Shown here one piece after another: positions 32,506 to 32,851 of a stretch of DNA of 32,851 nt (position 1 is the stretch's first letter; each line of letters opens with the position of its first letter). The notes under the pieces were generated by a model that saw only the letters and a list, made by a program, of their open reading frames with translations, was not told the DNA's origin and did not search any database. A program made the translations under genes and the position numbers. The stretch is from Deltaproteobacteria bacterium (GTDB taxonomy: Bacteria; Desulfobacterota_B; Binatia; UBA9968): positions 1 to 32,851 of the forward strand of contig JACPSF010000424.1 in NCBI GenBank assembly GCA_016193385.1. The letters run 5' to 3'.

Positions 32506-32851
32506 GGAGATTTATACCGAGTACCAGAGGCCAATCCTCGGACTGGCCTCGGTCGCAGGCCTATTACTAGCCTGGGAGTTGGTCCTGACCTATTTGATTC
32601 CAGTGAATCCCTTTTTCTTTACCAAGCCTTCCCTGATTGCGACAGCCTTCAGGGAACAGGTCCTGGGAGGCCGGCTCTCGCACGATTTAATCATAAGCAG
32701 CCGGGCCTTTCTCTGGGGTTTTAGCTGGGCGATAGCGGTTGGCATCCCGGTCGGAGTTCTGATGGGATGGAGGAGGCGGGCTGAGTACACGCTTGACCCG
32801 TTTCTGACAGCCCTTTACGCGAGCCCCCTCATCGCCCTGGCCCCTTTAATC
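32495..32851 (+). CDS. ABC transporter permease, SsuC/TauC type (partial, runs off the end)
   Basis: The first 119 codons of a permease are present, open to the window edge. From the ATG at 32495 it begins MALKEIYTEYQRPILGLASV, then a membrane helix (about 14-35), the family segment PVNPFFFTKPSLIATAF, a second helix (RAFLWGFSWAIAVGIPVGVL) and the start of the next (PFLTALYASPLIALAPLI), close to the first BPD_transp_1 helices of SsuC-type importers. It overlaps the ATPase gene by 11 bases and is surely cotranscribed. The C-terminal half, including the EAA loop, is outside the window. Confidence 0.93.
   Translation, partial: MALKEIYTEYQRPILGLASVAGLLLAWELVLTYLIPVNPFFFTKPSLIATAFREQVLGGRLSHDLIISSRAFLWGFSWAIAVGIPVGVLMGWRRRAEYTLDPFLTALYASPLIALAPLI

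Overview
The window is a GC-rich bacterial chromosome segment with Gram-negative envelope genes: an MlaA-family protein, an RND/adaptor/TolC efflux system and the Sec accessory proteins SecD, SecF and YajC. The minus-strand order coaBC, DUF4416, family 4 uracil-DNA glycosylase, long NfeD, slipin, queA, tgt, yajC, secD, secF, recJ suggests a deltaproteobacterial-type lineage (Desulfobacterota or a relative such as NC10, Tectomicrobia or Binatota). That placement is inference from gene content and order. No rRNA, tRNA, CRISPR array, intact insertion sequence or prophage was seen.

Layout. Positions 1-650 are decayed: short dispersed hairpin repeats plus a frameshifted, truncated remnant of a restriction-modification enzyme. 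Positions 718-2201 (minus) hold a PAS/HisKA/receiver protein without a kinase catalytic domain, coupled to a small TPR protein. Positions 2377-6310 (plus) hold a DedA-family membrane protein, the magnesium transporter MgtE and an APC-type permease fused to a UspA-like domain. Positions 6382-19221 are an unbroken minus-strand run of 13 genes for CoA synthesis, uracil repair, membrane quality control (NfeD/slipin), queuosine (queA/tgt), protein export (yajC/secD/secF), recJ and a glycosyltransferase. Positions 19550-21427 (plus) hold mlaA and a deoxyhypusine-synthase-family gene behind a sigma-54-like promoter. Positions 21469-28124 (minus) are a tightly coupled tetR/tolC/adaptor/RND operon with a recognisable promoter and candidate operator. 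Positions 28359-28718 (plus) encode a small zinc-ribbon-like protein behind a strong sigma-70-like promoter and a two-hairpin leader. The right end holds an RluA-family pseudouridine synthase (minus), then manC, a TrmI-like tRNA methyltransferase and the start of an SsuB/SsuC-type ABC importer (plus), which runs off the end.

The most unusual structure is a set of four gene-junction elements at 6316-6405, 9180-9288, 13316-13391 and 17968-18031. Each is a pair of short heptamer arrays in inverted orientation. Two share the core AGGCG and have identical 20-base spacers; the other two use different heptamers. They nearly fill the junctions they occupy. In three cases the neighbouring gene's stop codon (GT4, secF, coaBC) lies inside the array, so its last residues are encoded by repeat sequence. 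In three cases the next start codon follows with no visible Shine-Dalgarno sequence. They resemble the heptanucleotide tandem repeats known from cyanobacteria, but the inverted paired layout stands out.
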